Source: Deltaproteobacteria bacterium (GTDB taxonomy: Bacteria > JAGRBM01 > JAHCIT01). Taken from it: a stretch of 64,000 nt of DNA. The stretch is from positions 186,001 to 250,000 of the forward strand of contig JAHCIT010000003.1 of NCBI GenBank assembly GCA_026129095.1, read 5' to 3'. Numbering within the stretch: position 1 is the first letter of the stretch; each line of letters starts with the position of its first letter. Below, piece after piece: positions 44,198-51,950 of this stretch. The notes under the pieces are model-generated. The model was not told where the DNA came from. It did no database searches and was given only the letters and a program-made list of their open reading frames with translations. Position numbers and translations under genes: made by a program.

Positions 44198-44228
44198 AAA
44201 AAACACTGAAAAAGCCTTAATTTTCAGT
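44198..44228 (-). terminator. intrinsic terminator for the Asd-like gene
   Basis: On the minus strand an 8-bp AT-rich hairpin (ACTGAAAA/TTTTCAGT) spans the stop codon and is followed by one G and six T residues. The stem is weak in GC but the T-run is clear. Confidence 0.5.
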
Positions 44229-45224
44229 AGTTTCCAGACCCAGCAACTGTTCCAGCAAGCGGATTCCATTGTCGGCCACCACCCGCACGTTGTCGGCGGC
44301 CACCCAGAACTGGATTCCGGTCCCGGTCGCCCGGATGCGTCCCACCCCGAACTCCTCGCGGCCGACGAACTCGCTGGCCAGCGGCGGAAGCAGCCTGTCA
44401 CCGCCCTCATCGCAGATCTCGACACGCCCGGCTGCCTCCAGAAGATCGCCCAGTTCTGCCGGATCGAGCCGGGGTGTGGTTTCCAGTTCCACGGCATAGG
44501 TGTTCCCGTAGAAAACCGGCACGAAGGAGCTCATCACCGACACCCTCGCCCGCTCGACGCCGATCAGCTCTGCCAGTTCATCGGCCGCCCGTTTCTCCGG
44601 GTCCGCTGCGCCCGGCATCTGCGCGCCCGGCACCACGTTGAAGGCCAGCCGGCCCCGGTACCGCGCATTGGCTTCAGGGGTTTCCATCGCCAGAAGCTGG
44701 CGTGTTTCTCCGGAGAGCGCCTCGATGCCCTCGCGGCCCGCTTCGCTCAGGGAAAGCGAAGCGGCCACGCGGAGCCGCTCGATCCGGAACCCGGCCTGCT
44801 GCAACGGCGCAATGACCAGGGCAAGTATCGCCGCAGTTGCCGAGGGAACCTGCACCGGAGCGCCAGCCGGAACCCGGCCGCCGAGCTGGCTCACCCGTAC
44901 GGTTCCCGGCCGGGGCGGAGTTGAAAAATCCAGCACGGCCAGTCCCGACTCCGCTGCCTGCGCGCCCCACTCTTCAGTCACGCTGGCAGGGCCGGCGAAG
45001 ACGATGATATCGAGTGATTCCAGCGTTTCGTCCGACAGTGTTTCCATCGGGAGGATGGAACTCCCGAACCCCATGTCGCTGCCCAGCCGGTCGTCCGATT
45101 CAAACAGCCGGAGCCGGGCCACCGGAAATTCGCGCGTGACGAGCGTCCGGAGCAGTTCCTCGGCCAGAACACCTGCCGCGCCGGCGATGCCGATCCGGAA
45201 CGGGCCTCTGGAAGTGGCGGCCAT
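44217..45224 (-). CDS. aspartate-semialdehyde dehydrogenase-like protein lacking the catalytic Cys
   Basis: The 335-residue protein has the ASADH fold: IGIAGAAGVLAEELLRTLVTREFP in front, FAGPASVTEEWGAQAAESG, and SVMSSFVPVFYGNTYAVELE near the C-terminus. The segment that holds the active-site Cys in true ASADH (typically NCST) reads PSATAA here, so the Cys is absent. It resembles Usg-1-type paralogues, with no known reaction. It lies seven bases after leuB, so cotranscription is likely. It should not be counted as the cell's Asd. Confidence 0.85.
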   Translation of the reverse strand: MAATSRGPFRIGIAGAAGVLAEELLRTLVTREFPVARLRLFESDDRLGSDMGFGSSILPMETLSDETLESLDIIVFAGPASVTEEWGAQAAESGLAVLDFSTPPRPGTVRVSQLGGRVPAGAPVQVPSATAAILALVIAPLQQAGFRIERLRVAASLSLSEAGREGIEALSGETRQLLAMETPEANARYRGRLAFNVVPGAQMPGAADPEKRAADELAELIGVERARVSVMSSFVPVFYGNTYAVELETTPRLDPAELGDLLEAAGRVEICDEGGDRLLPPLASEFVGREEFGVGRIRATGTGIQFWVAADNVRVVADNGIRLLEQLLGLETTEN

Positions 45225-45231
45225 TTCTGCG

Positions 45232-46329
45232 TCAGGCCTTCAGGTGGTCGAGCAGTGCACGTGTCATCTCGCGGGTGGATGCGGCCGCCTGCCCCTTCAC
45301 AGCGATATCCGGCGTGCGGACCCCGGCGGCCAGCGTGTCGCGGACCGACTTTTCGATGGCGCGGGCGGCCTTCTGCTGCCCAAGCGAATAGTCGAGCATC
45401 ATCGCCACCGACAGCACGGTCGCAATGGGATTGGCCTTCCCTTGCCCGGCGATATCCGGCGCCGAACCATGGACCGGCTCGTACAGGCCGTAGCGGATGC
45501 CGCTGTTGCCGGAGGCCTGGCCCAGCGATGCGCTCGGCAGCAGCCCGATGGAGCCGGTCAGCATGGCGGCCTCGTCGGAAAGGATGTCGCCAAAGAGGTT
45601 TTCCGTCACCAGCACGTCGAACTGGCGGGGATTGCGGATCAGCTGCATCGCCGCATTGTCCACGTACATGTGCTCCAGCGCGACGTCGGGAAACTCCTTG
45701 TGCAGCTCGATGGCGATGTTGCGCCACAACTCGGACACTTCCAGCACGTTCGCCTTGTCCACGCTCGTCACCTTCTTGCGGCGCAGGCGGGCGAGTTCGA
45801 AGGCCAGTTTCACGATCCGGCGGATTTCGCTCTCGCTGTAGGCCATCGTGTTGACGCCATAACGCTCGCCCTGCTCGTTCTTCGTGACGCCCTTCGGTCT
45901 GGCGAAGTAGACCCCGCCGGTCAGTTCCCGGAGAACGAGGACATCAACTCCTTCGACGATCTCCCGCTTCAGCGACGACGCATCGGCCAGCTCCGGAAAA
46001 ACCGTCGCCGGGCGGAGGTTGGCGAACAGGCCGAGCTCGGCCCGGAGCCTGAGCAGTGCCCGTTCCGGCCGGACCTCGTACTTGAGCCCCTCCCATTTCG
46101 GGCCGCCCACCGCGCCCAACAGCGCGAGGTCGGCCTTGGCGATGCCAGCCATCGCCTCATCAGTCAGCGGAATGCCATGCTTGTCGATGGAACAGCCGCC
46201 CACAAGGTAAGTCGTGCGTTCGGTCCTGAAGCCGAACAGCGACTCGGCCCTGTCGAGGATTTCGAGTGCTGCGCCGACCACCTCGGGTCCGATACCATCG
46301 CCGGGAAGCACTGCCAGTTTGATTGTCAT
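45232..46329 (-). CDS. leuB: 3-isopropylmalate dehydrogenase
   Basis: The protein is 365 residues from the ATG at 46329; a longer frame to 46389 lacks similarity. It oxidises and decarboxylates 3-isopropylmalate in leucine synthesis using NAD. Motifs include LAVLPGDGIGPEVVG at the N-terminus, LLRLRAELGLFANLRPA, the catalytic Lys-Tyr region around GERYGVNTMAYSE, DKANVLEVSELWR and the NAD-binding EPVHGSAPDIAGQGKANPIAT-like segment. The length is typical. leuC and leuD are not in the window. Confidence 0.95.
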   Translation of the reverse strand: MTIKLAVLPGDGIGPEVVGAALEILDRAESLFGFRTERTTYLVGGCSIDKHGIPLTDEAMAGIAKADLALLGAVGGPKWEGLKYEVRPERALLRLRAELGLFANLRPATVFPELADASSLKREIVEGVDVLVLRELTGGVYFARPKGVTKNEQGERYGVNTMAYSESEIRRIVKLAFELARLRRKKVTSVDKANVLEVSELWRNIAIELHKEFPDVALEHMYVDNAAMQLIRNPRQFDVLVTENLFGDILSDEAAMLTGSIGLLPSASLGQASGNSGIRYGLYEPVHGSAPDIAGQGKANPIATVLSVAMMLDYSLGQQKAARAIEKSVRDTLAAGVRTPDIAVKGQAAASTREMTRALLDHLKA

Positions 46330-46449
46330 GGGCGGAAATTGTCCCTTCGCATGAAGTCGGCTCCCGCCGGCCGGTCCGGCCGGGGCCAAGGGCGGCGACT
46401 CTAGCCCAGATGCCGTCAGTGTAAAGGGATCGCGGCGGGGGGATTTCCC

Positions 46450-47952
46450 CTAGTTGGATCCGCCGGGCCGCCCCGTCACCTTCAGCGGGTTGTCATCCAC
46501 ATTCAGGAGTTCCTGCACCTGCTCCGGCTCGAAATCGTAGGCCGTGTAGATGGAAAACCCGACGTAGTATTTGCCCTTGGGGAAGTTCTTCACATCGATC
46601 GTGTAGCCGATCACATGCTGCCCTGGCTCATGCTCCGGTTTGTCCTCCAGTTCCCCGTCGTCGAGAAAATGGAAATCCATCTTCGCGCCGTGCCTGACCA
46701 TCTCCGGATCGTAAATCATGCGCGACATGAGTGCCGCCCGGCTGGGCAGGTAGCCGGCGATCCAGTCCTGGTTCGGCTTCACCCGGTCGATCTCGGCGGG
46801 GCTCATCTTGCCGTCGATCACCAGATCCTTGTTGTCCTTGGTGAATACCCTGGCCCCGTAGGTATTTTTACGGAAGTCGAGCCCGGCGGTGAACCGGCTG
46901 CCTTCACAAACGAAATACTTCGGATTGAACGGCACATACAGGTCGGATGACGCCGCCAGCCCGTTCTCGTAGAACTTGAAATACATGACGATCTTGGGCG
47001 CGAACGGCAGGCGCACACCGGCGATCACGATCCAGAAGATATTGCGACGGAGCAGCCGAACCGGCCCATCCTTGTAACCGATGGTGAAAGCCCTCGCGTT
47101 GTTCTCGTCGAAATTGAGCGAGGCGCAGAACAGGCCAATCGGCCTGATGCGGATCCGCATCTTGAACCGGTCGAGCACGTTCGGAATGACCGGGCTTCCG
47201 GGCGGCTTGCCGACGATGCTCTCCACCAGCATCGGGTTCTCGTCGTTGAAGTCGATCTCGGAAAGGCGCGTCACGATGAAATCCCGCTCCGGGTGATAGG
47301 TGATGTAGTCATCCTTGCTGAGTGGCGGCGGACTGGATGCGAAGAAGAACAGGTAGGCCCAGGCCCTGCCACCGTCCAGGGGATCGGTGATTTCCAGTTC
47401 CACGCCATCAGGTGATGGCCAGGTGTCCCAGGACGCCTGATCCCCGGCATCGCGGCCCATGAAGACGACCTCGTCGTTATAGTCGAGCTTTTCGAGATCC
47501 TCCTCGAAGTAGGCGTTCCGTCTCCGGTCGTCGAGTTCGGCCTGCGTCAGCTTTCCCTCTTCGACCTGGCGTTCCAGCTTCTTCCGCTCGCCCTCGAACT
47601 TCTTGATTCGCCGGGCCCGTTTTTTCTCCTCCGGAACATCCTCGAAGCCGGTTTCGTCCCGGATTTCCTGGGGTATCGTGCTGGTGGCGATAAAATAGTC
47701 GCCGTCACCGTCCACCTTGTCGATCTGGAACGGGATCGCGGCCCAGGCGCCATCACGGCGGACCTGGAGACGCAGGCTGGATATCTTCCTGCCCCAGAGC
47801 GGCTTGACCGGATCGCCCGATACCACCACCGGGTCGATCTCCCGGCGGAGGGACTTGGCCGCCGGAGCCTCCTGCGCCTGCGCCGGAGCAGGCCACAAGG
47901 CGGCCGTTGCCGCGCACAGAATCGCCGCCATTCCGTATGGAAAAATCCGCAT
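46450..47952 (-). CDS. exported hypothetical protein, 500 residues
   Basis: The protein is 500 residues from the ATG at 47952, with GAGGGG upstream; the longer frame upstream is low-complexity shadow of the neighbouring Gly-rich gene. A signal peptide (IFPYGMAAILCAATAALWPAP) is followed by a beta-rich domain with WGRKISSLRLQVRRDG and FQIDKVDGDGDYF. A charged insert of basic and acidic helices (about 115-160) comes next, then DYNDEVVFMGRDAGD and further strands to the end. This pattern is seen in unannotated periplasmic proteins of deltaproteobacteria. Function unknown; the insert may mediate binding. Confidence 0.65.
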   Translation of the reverse strand: MRIFPYGMAAILCAATAALWPAPAQAQEAPAAKSLRREIDPVVVSGDPVKPLWGRKISSLRLQVRRDGAWAAIPFQIDKVDGDGDYFIATSTIPQEIRDETGFEDVPEEKKRARRIKKFEGERKKLERQVEEGKLTQAELDDRRRNAYFEEDLEKLDYNDEVVFMGRDAGDQASWDTWPSPDGVELEITDPLDGGRAWAYLFFFASSPPPLSKDDYITYHPERDFIVTRLSEIDFNDENPMLVESIVGKPPGSPVIPNVLDRFKMRIRIRPIGLFCASLNFDENNARAFTIGYKDGPVRLLRRNIFWIVIAGVRLPFAPKIVMYFKFYENGLAASSDLYVPFNPKYFVCEGSRFTAGLDFRKNTYGARVFTKDNKDLVIDGKMSPAEIDRVKPNQDWIAGYLPSRAALMSRMIYDPEMVRHGAKMDFHFLDDGELEDKPEHEPGQHVIGYTIDVKNFPKGKYYVGFSIYTAYDFEPEQVQELLNVDDNPLKVTGRPGGSN

Positions 47953-48076
47953 GAGTTTGCCTACCCCTCGAAACCAGAAAGCCTGAATAACCGGAAGCGC
48001 AACTGTAGCCGAGCCCTTTGCCGTGGCAAATGCTGCCGGTTGAGGCCGGTTCATCCAGTTGCAAACATGCAAACAG

Positions 48077-48112
48077 AAAGACCCGGAACCCCTTTCGGTG
48101 TTCCGGGTCTTT
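48077..48112 (-). terminator. strong hairpin terminator after the RRM gene
   Basis: A perfect 13-bp stem (AAAGACCCGGAAC/GTTCCGGGTCTTT) with a ten-base loop lies 21 bases past the RRM stop. On the minus strand it ends in CTTTCTGTTTG. It also shields the exported-protein gene from read-through. Confidence 0.85.
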
Positions 48113-48133
48113 ACTGGTTCGAAGGAACGGAGC

Positions 48134-48526
48134 TTAGTAGCCGCCGCGCCCGCCGCGATCACCACGGTCACGGCCGCCGTAGCCGCCGCGCCCGCCGCGG
48201 TCACCACCACGGTCACCGCCGTAGCCGCCGCGCCCGCCGCGGTCACCACCGCGGAAGCCGCCGCCTCCACCGCCACCCGGAGCCCGCTCGCGGGCCTCGT
48301 TGATGGTAAGGTTGCGGCCGTTCAGGGCCTTGCCGTTCAGACCGTCCACGGTCTCACGGATGTTGTCGCCATCGGCGACCTCGACGAAGCCGAAGCCCCG
48401 CGAGCGGCCGGTTTCGCGGTCCGTCACGAGCTTGACGCCCGTGACTTCGCAGCCAGCCTCCTCGAAAAAGCGCTGTACATCTTCTGACGTTGCGTTGTAG
48501 GGAAGATTCCCGACGAAGACTCTCAT
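48134..48526 (-). CDS. RNA-binding protein with RRM and RGG tail
   Basis: The 130-residue protein has one RRM (residues 1-80) with RNP2 VFVGNLP and RNP1 RGFGFVEV. A Gly/Arg/Asp/Tyr tail (about 88-130) follows, made of repeats such as GGDRGGRGGYGG. The fold is that of bacterial glycine-rich RNA-binding proteins, some of which are cold-induced. The tail could drive phase separation or RNA binding. The ATG at 48526 is preceded by GGAG. A strong terminator follows the gene. Its targets are unknown. Confidence 0.88.
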   Translation of the reverse strand: MRVFVGNLPYNATSEDVQRFFEEAGCEVTGVKLVTDRETGRSRGFGFVEVADGDNIRETVDGLNGKALNGRNLTINEARERAPGGGGGGGFRGGDRGGRGGYGGDRGGDRGGRGGYGGRDRGDRGGRGGY

Positions 48527-48935
48527 GTAACTTGGAACTCCAACAGTGGCAGGCCCGACATCCCCCTCCGGTCCCGGCTGCCCGCCGGAAACCTGGGCCG
48601 GAAGATCGCACGTACCGGGCTGGACACTTCGGAACGGTAAATGCGAACTTGCTTCTTTTGGAGGGTCTTCGGGAACCGGGGTCACTTGTACTCTGGAGCT
48701 CGGGATCTCGAACAAGAGAGTCATCAGTTATCGCAGATTCGTCAGGCCCTGCCCAGCCTGAACGGGAGGGTAGACGTTCACCTGGTAAAGGGCGATGGGG
48801 CCTGAAAATAATTATGAAGGCCGTTCGTTTCGTCCCTTTTTGCCCTGCTTGCCCGTCTTCCAGGGAAGGCCCATCTTCACTCTCCGGTGGCTCAATAGGG
48901 CCATACCAGTATGAATACAGGGGATTTTAATCTGC
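48527..48935. other. intergenic region upstream of the RRM gene
   Basis: This stretch has no believable gene; the frames through it lack motifs and have poor starts. It should hold the RRM promoter and 5' leader on the minus strand, but I could not find a good -35/-10 pair. No known RNA (SRP, tmRNA, RNase P, riboswitch) was recognised. Confidence 0.5.
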
Positions 48936-49068
48936 CACCACGCCTCACCACGCCTCACCACGCCTCACCACGCCTCACCACGCCTCACCACGCCTCACCA
49001 CGCCTCACCACGCCTCACCACGCCTCACCACGCCTCACCACGCCTCACCACGCCTCACCACGCCTCAC
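48936..49068. repeat. 10-bp tandem repeat, 13 copies of CGCCTCACCA
   Basis: The unit CGCCTCACCA is repeated 12 times without change from 48941, followed by one copy changed near its end (49061-49070), with a partial copy before it. A period of 10 bases is close to a DNA helical turn. It lies between the divergent RRM and TetR genes, about 30 bases before the TetR promoter. The copy number may vary between strains. Confidence 0.97.
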
Positions 49069-49099
49069 GAACGACTAGTAGAACGCCATTATTTTTATG

Positions 49100-49128
49100 T
49101 TGACAGGGTGCATCAAATCACAATAAAA
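49100..49128 (+). promoter_or_regulatory. promoter-like element for the TetR gene
   Basis: TTGACA lies at 49100-49105 and an AT-rich AATAAAA 16-18 bases downstream could serve as the -10. The start codon is about 25 bases later, with a usable GGGAGG. Confidence 0.45.
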
Positions 49129-49155
49129 CAGTTGTGTTCTTGTAGGGAGGCCCAT

Positions 49156-49896
49156 ATGCAAACCCGACCGACCAGCACCAGAAGCCCCGCCGACGCCGCC
49201 GCGCAAACAAGTACTTCCGCAAGTAACTATACCCCTCCACCCGGCAGGATTCCGGGCAATCTCAGGCCAAATGTCGAGCGTGCCCTCCCCCGCGGACGTT
49301 ACCGGCGGGATCTCTCCCCACAGGACCGCTCCGAGCGCCAGCGTCTTCAGCTGCTCACCGCCGCTGCCCAGGTTTTTGCCGCCAAGGGGTTTGCCGACAC
49401 CGCCGTGGAGGATGTGGTGAAGGCGGCCGGCATGAGCCGGGCCACCTTCTATATACATTTTCAGGACAAGGACGAACTGCTTGGCGAGCTGTACGACACG
49501 GGAGCTTCCGCCACGATCCGCTCAATCCGGCAGGCGGCCGCCGCCGTTCCCAAAAACGAGCCGCTCAAGCGCCTCGAAAAGGCATTCGATACCTATCTCT
49601 TCATGCTCACAAACGGGGGCGATGTGGCCCGCGTGATCGTCAACGAGGTCGCCGCCGGGGGGCCGAAGATGCTGGAGCGCCGGGATCGTGTGCATCAGGA
49701 GTTCATCAAGATGTTCCGCGAACTCGCGGCAAAGGTATATCCCGGCCACACGCCGAGCGACATGACCCTGCTCGCCGTCGTTAGCGGCGTCGAAGGCCTA
49801 GTGTTCAACTACCTGTGGCGCGGCGAGGCCCGGAGGCTCGATTCCGAAGGCCGGGCGGTTATCTTCCGGTTCATGCTGAACGCCCTGAGACCCTGA
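49156..49896 (+). CDS. TetR-family transcriptional regulator
   Basis: The protein is 246 residues from the ATG at 49156, with GGGAGG upstream. Its first 60 residues are polar and likely disordered. The TetR HTH follows (LLTAAAQVFAAKGFADTAVEDVVKAAGMSRATFYIHFQDKDEL) with the conserved Tyr/Phe/His of the recognition helix end. The C-terminal ligand domain is all-helical. The 10-bp repeats lie upstream and could be part of its control region. It may regulate the Tam-like gene that follows 12 bases later. The ligand is unknown. Confidence 0.88.
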   Translation: MQTRPTSTRSPADAAAQTSTSASNYTPPPGRIPGNLRPNVERALPRGRYRRDLSPQDRSERQRLQLLTAAAQVFAAKGFADTAVEDVVKAAGMSRATFYIHFQDKDELLGELYDTGASATIRSIRQAAAAVPKNEPLKRLEKAFDTYLFMLTNGGDVARVIVNEVAAGGPKMLERRDRVHQEFIKMFRELAAKVYPGHTPSDMTLLAVVSGVEGLVFNYLWRGEARRLDSEGRAVIFRFMLNALRP

Positions 49897-49908
49897 CCGG
49901 CAGTTGCG

Positions 49909-50694
49909 GTGCCAGACAAACCTGACGCCTGGAACCCCGACCAGTACGAACGGTTCCGGACCGAGCGGCTCCAGCCGGCATTCGATCTCATGTCGCTGGT
50001 GGCACCCGTCCCGGGTGGCCGGGCCATTGACCTGGGCTGCGGCACCGGAGAGATCACTCGGCTGCTCCACGAGGCGGTTCAGGCTGGCGAGACAACCGGC
50101 ATCGACAGTTCGCAGGCCATGCTGGAGAAGTGCCGCCATCATGAGGCGCCGGGACTCCGGTTTGTTAAAGGCGACATTGCCTCATTTCCCGGAGAGGTCG
50201 AGTATGACCTGATCTTCTCGAATGCCGCCCTGCACTGGCTTCCGGATCACCGCACCCTCTTTGGCCGGTTCTTCAGGGCACTGAAGCCCGGCGGCTCCTT
50301 CGCCGCCCAGATACCGGCGAACCACCTTCACCCGTCGCATCTTGCGGCAACGGAACTGGCGATGAGTGAACCGTACCGGACCGCTCTACAGGGCTGGAAC
50401 CTCAAATACGGTGTCGAACTGCCAGAAACCTACGCGGCTATCCTGCACGAACTGGGTTTCGCAAATCCCCTTGTCATGCTGAAGGTCTATGTGCACCTTC
50501 TGGAAACCCGCGAGGCGGTGGCCGAATGGTACCGCGGATCGCTGCTGACCGCCTACGAGACACGGCTCGACACGGATCTGTTTATCCGGTTCATGAACGA
50601 CTACCGGACCCGCCTGAAAGACAAACTTCCTGACACACGCCCTTACCTCTTTACCTTCAGCCGGATTCTCCTGCGGGGAACCCGGCCAGGCTGA
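49909..50694 (+). CDS. trans-aconitate 2-methyltransferase-like SAM methyltransferase
   Basis: The protein is 261 residues from a GTG. It has the class I methyltransferase core: AIDLGCGTGEITRLL, TGIDSSQAMLEK, FVKGDIASF and the family's FSNAALHWLPDH. The C-terminal part (LPETYAAILHELGF, YRTRLKDKLPDTRPYLFTFSRILL) fits Tam-type enzymes, which methylate trans-aconitate to reduce its inhibition of aconitase. The true substrate may differ. It follows the TetR gene by 12 bases and is likely cotranscribed with it. Confidence 0.82.
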   Translation: MPDKPDAWNPDQYERFRTERLQPAFDLMSLVAPVPGGRAIDLGCGTGEITRLLHEAVQAGETTGIDSSQAMLEKCRHHEAPGLRFVKGDIASFPGEVEYDLIFSNAALHWLPDHRTLFGRFFRALKPGGSFAAQIPANHLHPSHLAATELAMSEPYRTALQGWNLKYGVELPETYAAILHELGFANPLVMLKVYVHLLETREAVAEWYRGSLLTAYETRLDTDLFIRFMNDYRTRLKDKLPDTRPYLFTFSRILLRGTRPG

Positions 50695-50703
50695 TACCGG
50701 AGA

Positions 50704-50758
50704 TTGTCAACCGGGACCGGATAACCGGTTGACAAGTTTCGGGCCTCTTTCGTAAGCT
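50704..50758 (+). promoter_or_regulatory. BirA-type operator and promoter of the biotin operon
   Basis: TTGTCAACC-N14-GGTTGACAA (50704-50735) is a perfect inverted repeat that extends to 11 bp on each arm, and it matches the known BirA operator (TTGTNAACC-N14-16-GGTTNACAA) in sequence and spacing. The right arm contains TTGACA as a -35, with TAAGCT 18 bases downstream as -10. Biotin-loaded BirA would thus block the -35. Confidence 0.82.
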
Positions 50759-50820
50759 CGCCCTCACCCGGAAGCGCAACGCCGCCGGGATGTCCGCCAA
50801 AGCAAGGGGAAAACCGCCAC

Positions 50821-51924
50821 ATGCCATCCGCACTCGCCCTCGGTTTCAAGGACCGGGACTTCCGCTCGAATCCGCTCACCCGCGAAGAAGCCATCGAAGC
50901 CATCGGCTTCGAAAGACCGGAAGACCTGGACCTGCTCTATGCCGCATCCAGCCGGGTCCGGGCCGAGATGTTCGGCAAGGACGTTTCCGTTTGTACCATC
51001 GTCAATGCCAAGTCGGGCAACTGCGCCGAGGACTGTGGCTTCTGCGCCCAGAGTGCCTACTACCAGAAGGACACTGGCGTCACGACCTACCCGCTCATGT
51101 CGGCAGACGACATCGTGAATGTGGCATGGGAACGGAAGGCAATCGGCGGACGGGAGTTTTCCATCGTCACCGCCGGAACCGGTATGTACCGGCCGGAGGA
51201 AGTGGACACGCTCGTCGATGCCGTTCGCCGCGTGAACGACGAGGTGGGCATGGAGAGCTGTGCCTCGCTCGGCCTGATGAAGCGGGAAGACCTGTTGCGC
51301 CTCAAGGAGGCCGGCATGGTCCACTTCCATCACAACCTGGAAACGGCCCGGAGCCACTTTCCGAACATCGTCACGACCCACAGCTTCGACGACGAGGTGA
51401 ACTCGGTGCGGATGGCCAAGGAACTGGGATTTGAAGTCTGCTGCGGCGGCATCTTCGGCATGGGTGAAAACCGCGAACAGCGCGTCGAACTGATGGAGAC
51501 GCTGCGTGACCTCGACGTCGATTCGATCCCCATCAACTTCCTGAACCCCATCAAGGGGACCAGGCTCGGCCACCTGAAGCCGATGGAGGCCGAGGAGGCG
51601 CTCAAGGTGATTGCTGTCATGCGTCTCATGATGCCCGGCACGCCCAGCTTCGTATGCGGCGGCCGCGAAGTGACTCTGGGCAACCGGCAGGACGAGATAT
51701 TCAGGGCAGGCGCTTCCGGGCTCATGATGGGGAACTACCTCACTACTTCTAACCGCAACTATCTCCACGACCGGGAGATGGTCGCCGCGCAAGGACTTCG
51801 CATCAAGGATGACGGCTGCCATGTGAAGACCAAGCAGCCCATGGAAGTGAAAACACCGGCGACGGAAGTCAGGCAGGCAGTCCCGAGCCAGAAGCTTTAC
51901 CAGATCGATCGGCCCGCGAACTGA
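50821..51924 (+). CDS. bioB: biotin synthase
   Basis: The 367-residue radical-SAM enzyme inserts sulfur into dethiobiotin, the last step of biotin synthesis. The [4Fe-4S] ligands are C68, C72 and C75 in GNCAEDCGFC, and SAM binding follows. YHHNLE-like HFHHNLETARSHFP and the NFLNPIKGTRL segments fit BioB. It is the first gene after the BirA-type operator. It has about 20 more residues than E. coli BioB, largely at the C-terminus. Confidence 0.96.
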   Translation: MPSALALGFKDRDFRSNPLTREEAIEAIGFERPEDLDLLYAASSRVRAEMFGKDVSVCTIVNAKSGNCAEDCGFCAQSAYYQKDTGVTTYPLMSADDIVNVAWERKAIGGREFSIVTAGTGMYRPEEVDTLVDAVRRVNDEVGMESCASLGLMKREDLLRLKEAGMVHFHHNLETARSHFPNIVTTHSFDDEVNSVRMAKELGFEVCCGGIFGMGENREQRVELMETLRDLDVDSIPINFLNPIKGTRLGHLKPMEAEEALKVIAVMRLMMPGTPSFVCGGREVTLGNRQDEIFRAGASGLMMGNYLTTSNRNYLHDREMVAAQGLRIKDDGCHVKTKQPMEVKTPATEVRQAVPSQKLYQIDRPAN

Positions 51925-51950
51925 AGGCACAGCCTGAAAACATCCCGCCA

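Noticed and set aside
46450-48276. 608-residue protein with Ala/Val-rich N-terminus
   Set aside because: The first 108 residues are the antisense shadow of the Gly-rich RRM gene; a normal signal peptide starts at the ATG at 47952.
48527-48935. Structured RNA such as SRP RNA or a c-di-GMP riboswitch
   Set aside because: I looked for the conserved cores (for example GGAAGCAGC of SRP RNA) on both strands and did not find them.
48936-49070. CRISPR-like array
   Set aside because: The units are 10 bp and directly joined, with no spacers and no cas genes.
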